A DNA stretch of 38,571 nt from Pseudomonadota bacterium (lineage in GTDB: Bacteria > Pseudomonadota > Gammaproteobacteria > Burkholderiales > Burkholderiaceae_C): positions 1 to 38,571 of the forward strand of contig JAJZVU010000033.1 of assembly GCA_021845505.1 (NCBI GenBank), written 5' to 3'. Shown in pieces: positions 36,062 to 38,571 of this stretch (its first letter is position 1; each line of letters opens with the position of its first letter). The notes beneath the pieces are model-generated. The model had not been told where the DNA came from. It saw only the letters and a program-made list of their open reading frames with translations, and ran no database searches. The translations under genes and the position numbers were made by a program.

Positions 36062-37829
36062 GCACCTGCAACCACCACTCGAGCAGCGCCGCATGCCACA
36101 GCTTGGAGCCGCGGATGCGCGTGAAATGCTCCGGGGCCTGCGGCCGCTGCACGAGTCGCGCGAGGTGGTCGGGCTGGTAGAGCCCGCGCTGCCGGCACGC
36201 CGGGCCGAGCAGGATGTCGCGCATCAGGTCCAGGAACGGGCCTTGCACCCGGTGCAGCGCAGGCACCGGGAAATACCCCTTGGGGCGGTCGACCACGGAG
36301 TCGGGAAGCAGCCCGCGGGCGACCGCCTTCAGCGGGTGCTTGCCACCTTCGCGCAGCCGCAGCGCCGGGGGCATCGCGGCGCCGAGTTCCACCACTTCGC
36401 GGTCGAGGAAGGGCACGCGGACCTCCAGCGCGTGGGCCATCGGCAGGTTGTCCACCCGCTTGACCGGATCGTCGACGATCAGCGTGGTGGAGTCCAGGCG
36501 CAGCACGCGGTCGAGGAATTCGTCGGCGCCGTCGATCTGCAGCTGCTCCTCCAGCCACTCGGAAGTCAGGTCGGGCACGTGGAACTCCGGACCGATGAAG
36601 GCCAGCCACTCCTCGTGGTCGCGGTCGAAATAATGCCCGGCGAATCGCTGCAGCGGCGTGCCGCGCTGGGCCTGCATCAGCGGGTACCAGAAATACCCGG
36701 CGAACACCTCGTCGGCCCCCTGGCCGGCGAGCACCACCTTGAGGTCGCGCCCGACCCATTGCGACAGCAGGTCGAAGGCGACCACGTCGTGGCTGAACAT
36801 GGGTTCGGTCATTCGCGCCACGGTGTGCGGCAGCTCGCGCAGCACCGCGTCGCGCTCCACCAGCAGCTTGTGGTGGCGGCTGCCCACCTGGCTGGCGACG
36901 AGGTCGGAGTACTCGAACTCGTCGGCCCGCTCGGCGTCGCCGGCATCGGTTGCGAAGCCCAGCGAGTAGGTGCGCAGATCCGAGGTGTCGGCGAGCATGG
37001 CCGCCAGCAGGCTGGAGTCCAGCCCGCCCGACAGCAGCACTCCGACCGGCACGTCGGCCGCCTGCAGGTGACTGCGCAGCGAGCGCTGCACGGCGTCGCG
37101 GGTCATCTCGATCCACTGCGGCTCGGTGGGCGCAGGGCTCGGTCGCAGCGCCCGCAGCCGCCAGTAGCGGCTGCGGCTGCGCAGCCCGTCCAGACGCACC
37201 CGCAGGGTGTGCGCCGGGGGCAGCTTGCGCACCCCGCGCAACACGGTGCGCGGCGCCGGCACCACCGCATGCAGGGTGAACAGGTGGTGCAGCGCCACCG
37301 CGTCGAGCCGGCGATCGACGCCGCCGGCGGCCAGCAGCGCCGGCAGGCTGGACGCGAAGCGCAGCCGGTTGCCGTCTTCGGCCAGGTACAGCGGCTTCAT
37401 GCCCAGGCGGTCGCGTGCCAGCAGCAGTTCGCGGCTGCGCGGATCCCACAGCGCGAAGGCGAACATGCCCTCCAGCCGCGACACCGCGGCGTCGCCCCAT
37501 TGCGCGTAGGCCTTGAGGATCACCTCGGTGTCGCCGCTGGAAGCGAACGCGTGGCCCAGCGCGCGCAGCTGCTCGCGCAGCTCGCGGTAGTTGTAGATCA
37601 CCCCGTTGAACACCAGCACGCAGCCACTGGCCGCATCGACCATCGGCTGGTCGCTGGCCGGGCTGAGGTCGATGATCGACAGCCGGCGGTGGCCGAAGGC
37701 CACGCCTTCGAAGCTCCACGATCCTTCGTGGTCGGGCCCGCGCGGCGCCAGCGCGCGCGCCATGCGTGCCACGGCCCGGGTGTCGGCCGGCCGGCCATCG
37801 AAACGCAACTCTCCGCAGATTCCACACAT
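36039..37829 (-). CDS. asnO: Asparagine-synthase-type amidotransferase, N-acetylglutaminylglutamine amide family
   Basis: This is a class II glutamine amidotransferase of 596 residues that amidates a carboxylate via an adenylate. The nucleophile is Cys2 (MCGICGELRFDG); GHRRLSIIDLSPASDQPM and VFNGVIYNYRELREQL complete the glutaminase half. The PPi loop SGGLDSS is at 267-273. Segments such as LPALLAAGGVDRRLDAVALH, HAVVPAPRTVLRGVRKLPPA and HDVVAFDLLSQWV plus VVLAGQGADEVFAGYFWYP fit the subgroup that makes the osmoprotectant N-acetylglutaminylglutamine amide, rather than general AsnB. The start is fixed by Cys2, with GGAGG upstream. The usual GNAT/ATP-grasp synthetase partner is absent; a different ATP-grasp gene follows instead. 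Confidence 0.85.
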   Translation of the reverse strand: MCGICGELRFDGRPADTRAVARMARALAPRGPDHEGSWSFEGVAFGHRRLSIIDLSPASDQPMVDAASGCVLVFNGVIYNYRELREQLRALGHAFASSGDTEVILKAYAQWGDAAVSRLEGMFAFALWDPRSRELLLARDRLGMKPLYLAEDGNRLRFASSLPALLAAGGVDRRLDAVALHHLFTLHAVVPAPRTVLRGVRKLPPAHTLRVRLDGLRSRSRYWRLRALRPSPAPTEPQWIEMTRDAVQRSLRSHLQAADVPVGVLLSGGLDSSLLAAMLADTSDLRTYSLGFATDAGDAERADEFEYSDLVASQVGSRHHKLLVERDAVLRELPHTVARMTEPMFSHDVVAFDLLSQWVGRDLKVVLAGQGADEVFAGYFWYPLMQAQRGTPLQRFAGHYFDRDHEEWLAFIGPEFHVPDLTSEWLEEQLQIDGADEFLDRVLRLDSTTLIVDDPVKRVDNLPMAHALEVRVPFLDREVVELGAAMPPALRLREGGKHPLKAVARGLLPDSVVDRPKGYFPVPALHRVQGPFLDLMRDILLGPACRQRGLYQPDHLARLVQRPQAPEHFTRIRGSKLWHAALLEWWLQVHVDDAPA

Positions 37830-37941
37830 CGGCCGAAGGCCCTCCGATGGGCCCTCGCCGCCGCGGCACGGCGCAGCGTCCATCCGGCAAAGGCAACGCC
37901 GCCATTGTGCACCGCGGCGCACCCGCGCAAGCAGGCGCCGT

Positions 37942-37955
37942 CTGACGCCGATCAA
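37942..37955. promoter_or_regulatory. FNR/CRP-family-like site upstream of asnO
   Basis: CTGAC-GCCG-ATCAA (reverse strand TTGAT-CGGC-GTCAG) matches the FNR-type consensus at 8 of 10 positions. The 20 bases from 37942 match the 20 from 33300 before phaC at 17 positions, including the spacer. The best -10 on the minus strand, CACAAT (37909-37904), would place the centre near -51.5, not a standard class II spacing, so the promoter geometry is unclear. Confidence 0.4.
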
Positions 37956-38065
37956 GCCAGCCGCAGATCGCGGTGGACGGCGGCGGCGGGCGGGGGCCTT
38001 GAAGACCCCGGCGATGCCCCCAGATAGCCCGACAGGCGGCGATCGGAGTACCATCGCAGCCTCAC

Positions 38066-38425
38066 GGGGCCGATCCGGTTTCGACGTGAATGTTGAAGTT
38101 GTGGAGTGCATGCCGAGCACCAGTCCGCTCGTAAATCCACTGGAAACAAAGTAAACGCGAACGACGAAAGTTTCGCTCTCGCGGCCTGAGGGCTGCGGGC
38201 CTCGCAACGGTTCGCTGATGGGCCGGGGCGGCAACGCCTGCGAGGTCATCCACATCAGCTCGTGAAGACGTGCGCCGCGTGCGCCTTCATTAAACCCAGC
38301 GGATCGCCGGTCCAGGAGGGTGTGCATCCCCGCCTGGTCGGTTAAAACCAAACGATGACACTAAGCATGTAGAGCTTGCGACCGATAGTTTGCGGACGGG
38401 GGTTCAATTCCCCCCGGCTCCACCA
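38066..38425 (+). ncRNA. ssrA: Transfer-messenger RNA (tmRNA)
   Basis: tmRNA frees stalled ribosomes and tags unfinished proteins. The 5' end GGGGCCGATCCGGTTTCGACG pairs with the 3' end CGGCTCC before ACCA, forming the alanine-tRNA-like acceptor stem; the CCA is encoded at 38423-38425. The T-arm GGGGGTTCAATTCCCCCC (around 38398) is clear. The tag frame follows GTAAAC, as in other betaproteobacteria. Length is about 360 bases. A weak upstream -10 (TACCAT, 38049-38054) is the best promoter trace. A strong terminator follows at 38430. The 3' end of ssrA is a common integration site, but no integrase is seen before the window ends. Confidence 0.95.
38157..38189 (+). other. tmRNA proteolysis tag reading frame (ANDESFALAA)
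   Basis: The resume codon GCG at 38157 opens the frame A-N-D-E-S-F-A-L-A-A, ended by TGA (38187-38189). The terminal ALAA is the degron read by ClpXP and ClpAP; the AND start is recognised by SspB-type adaptors. Translation begins here after the ribosome leaves a broken mRNA. Confidence 0.9.
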
Positions 38426-38429
38426 ACAC

Positions 38430-38468
38430 AGGCGCCAAGTAGTTGATACTTGGCGCCTTTTTCTTTTC
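38430..38468 (+). terminator. Rho-independent terminator of ssrA
   Basis: AGGCGCCAAGTA-GTTGA-TACTTGGCGCCT is a perfect 12-bp stem with a five-base loop, followed by TTTTCTTTTCC. It starts four bases after the mature tmRNA end. The final ~100 bases of the window (38469-38571) show no supportable gene. Confidence 0.92.
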
Positions 38469-38571
38469 CGCGCGGCGAACCGCCCCGCGGGGCGGGATGC
38501 GCCGGCGTGCACCTGCCGCATGCCGACGATGGTTCGCAACCCGTTTCCGGCGACAATGGATGCCGCAATGA

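Noticed and set aside
38469..38571. Possible start of a gene at the right edge (ATG near 38556 or 38568)
   Set aside because: Only a few codons are visible and no ribosome-binding site supports a choice.

Overview
The window is a 38.6 kb stretch of very GC-rich chromosome. It most likely comes from a betaproteobacterium of the Burkholderiales type. The clues are a Porin_4-type outer-membrane porin, the PA2779/PA2778-type pair, a phaP-phaB-phaC set, a class I PPK2, and a tmRNA tag ending in ALAA. No phage, transposon, integrase, CRISPR array, rRNA or ordinary tRNA gene is visible. Coding density is high and no gap between genes exceeds about 255 bases. The many long open frames antisense to real genes are by-products of the GC content. 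Species cannot be named from this sequence alone.

Layout. 1-3231 (+): end of a flagellar locus, fliK (5' cut by the window edge), fliL, fliM, fliN. It stops after fliN, where fliO/P/Q/R would often follow. 3197-8742 (-): a moxR - DUF58 - transglutaminase (tgpA-like) operon, then a small membrane protein (PA2779 family) and a C39-type peptidase lipoprotein with TPRs (PA2778 family). 8846-11998 (+): histone-deacetylase-like amidohydrolase, a crotonase without the usual catalytic glutamates, and an MscS-type channel. 11995-16721 (+): a fatty-acid/acyl-CoA oxidation block, etfB, etfA, a long-type acyl-CoA dehydrogenase and a nitronate monooxygenase; a sigma70-like promoter with a perfect 12-bp palindrome at the predicted transcription start precedes etfB. 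16977-19379 (+): porin, beta-carbonic anhydrase and a small conserved protein overlapping it. 19461-21251 (-): a small orphan and a YihY-family membrane protein. 21281-26696 (+): WrbA, a D-2-hydroxyacid-type FAD dehydrogenase, a Kch-like K+ channel, and a protein-isoaspartate methyltransferase fused to an erythromycin-esterase domain. 26828-29989 (+): phasin, phaB, PPK2 kinase, a translational-machinery-like protein and a universal stress protein. 30016-33233 (-): phaC followed by a MgtC/DUF4010 membrane protein. 33408-34733 (+): ugd. 34712-37829 (-): an asparagine-synthase-type amidotransferase of the N-acetylglutaminylglutamine amide family (asnO) and a circularly permuted ATP-grasp ligase. 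38066-38468 (+): tmRNA (ssrA) with a strong terminator.

How it fits together. The right third looks like a carbon/phosphate/energy reserve and stress island: PHA synthesis (phaB, phaC, phasin), polyphosphate use (PPK2), a universal stress protein, UDP-glucuronate for envelope polysaccharide, and a probable compatible-solute (peptide amide) pair. FNR/CRP-family-like palindromes lie upstream of phaP, phaC and asnO. The last two sit in stretches matching at 17 of 20 bases, which suggests shared control by oxygen or redox state. The best candidate for something undescribed is the asnO-ATP-grasp pair, where the usual GNAT/ATP-grasp dipeptide synthetase is replaced by a different ligase family.
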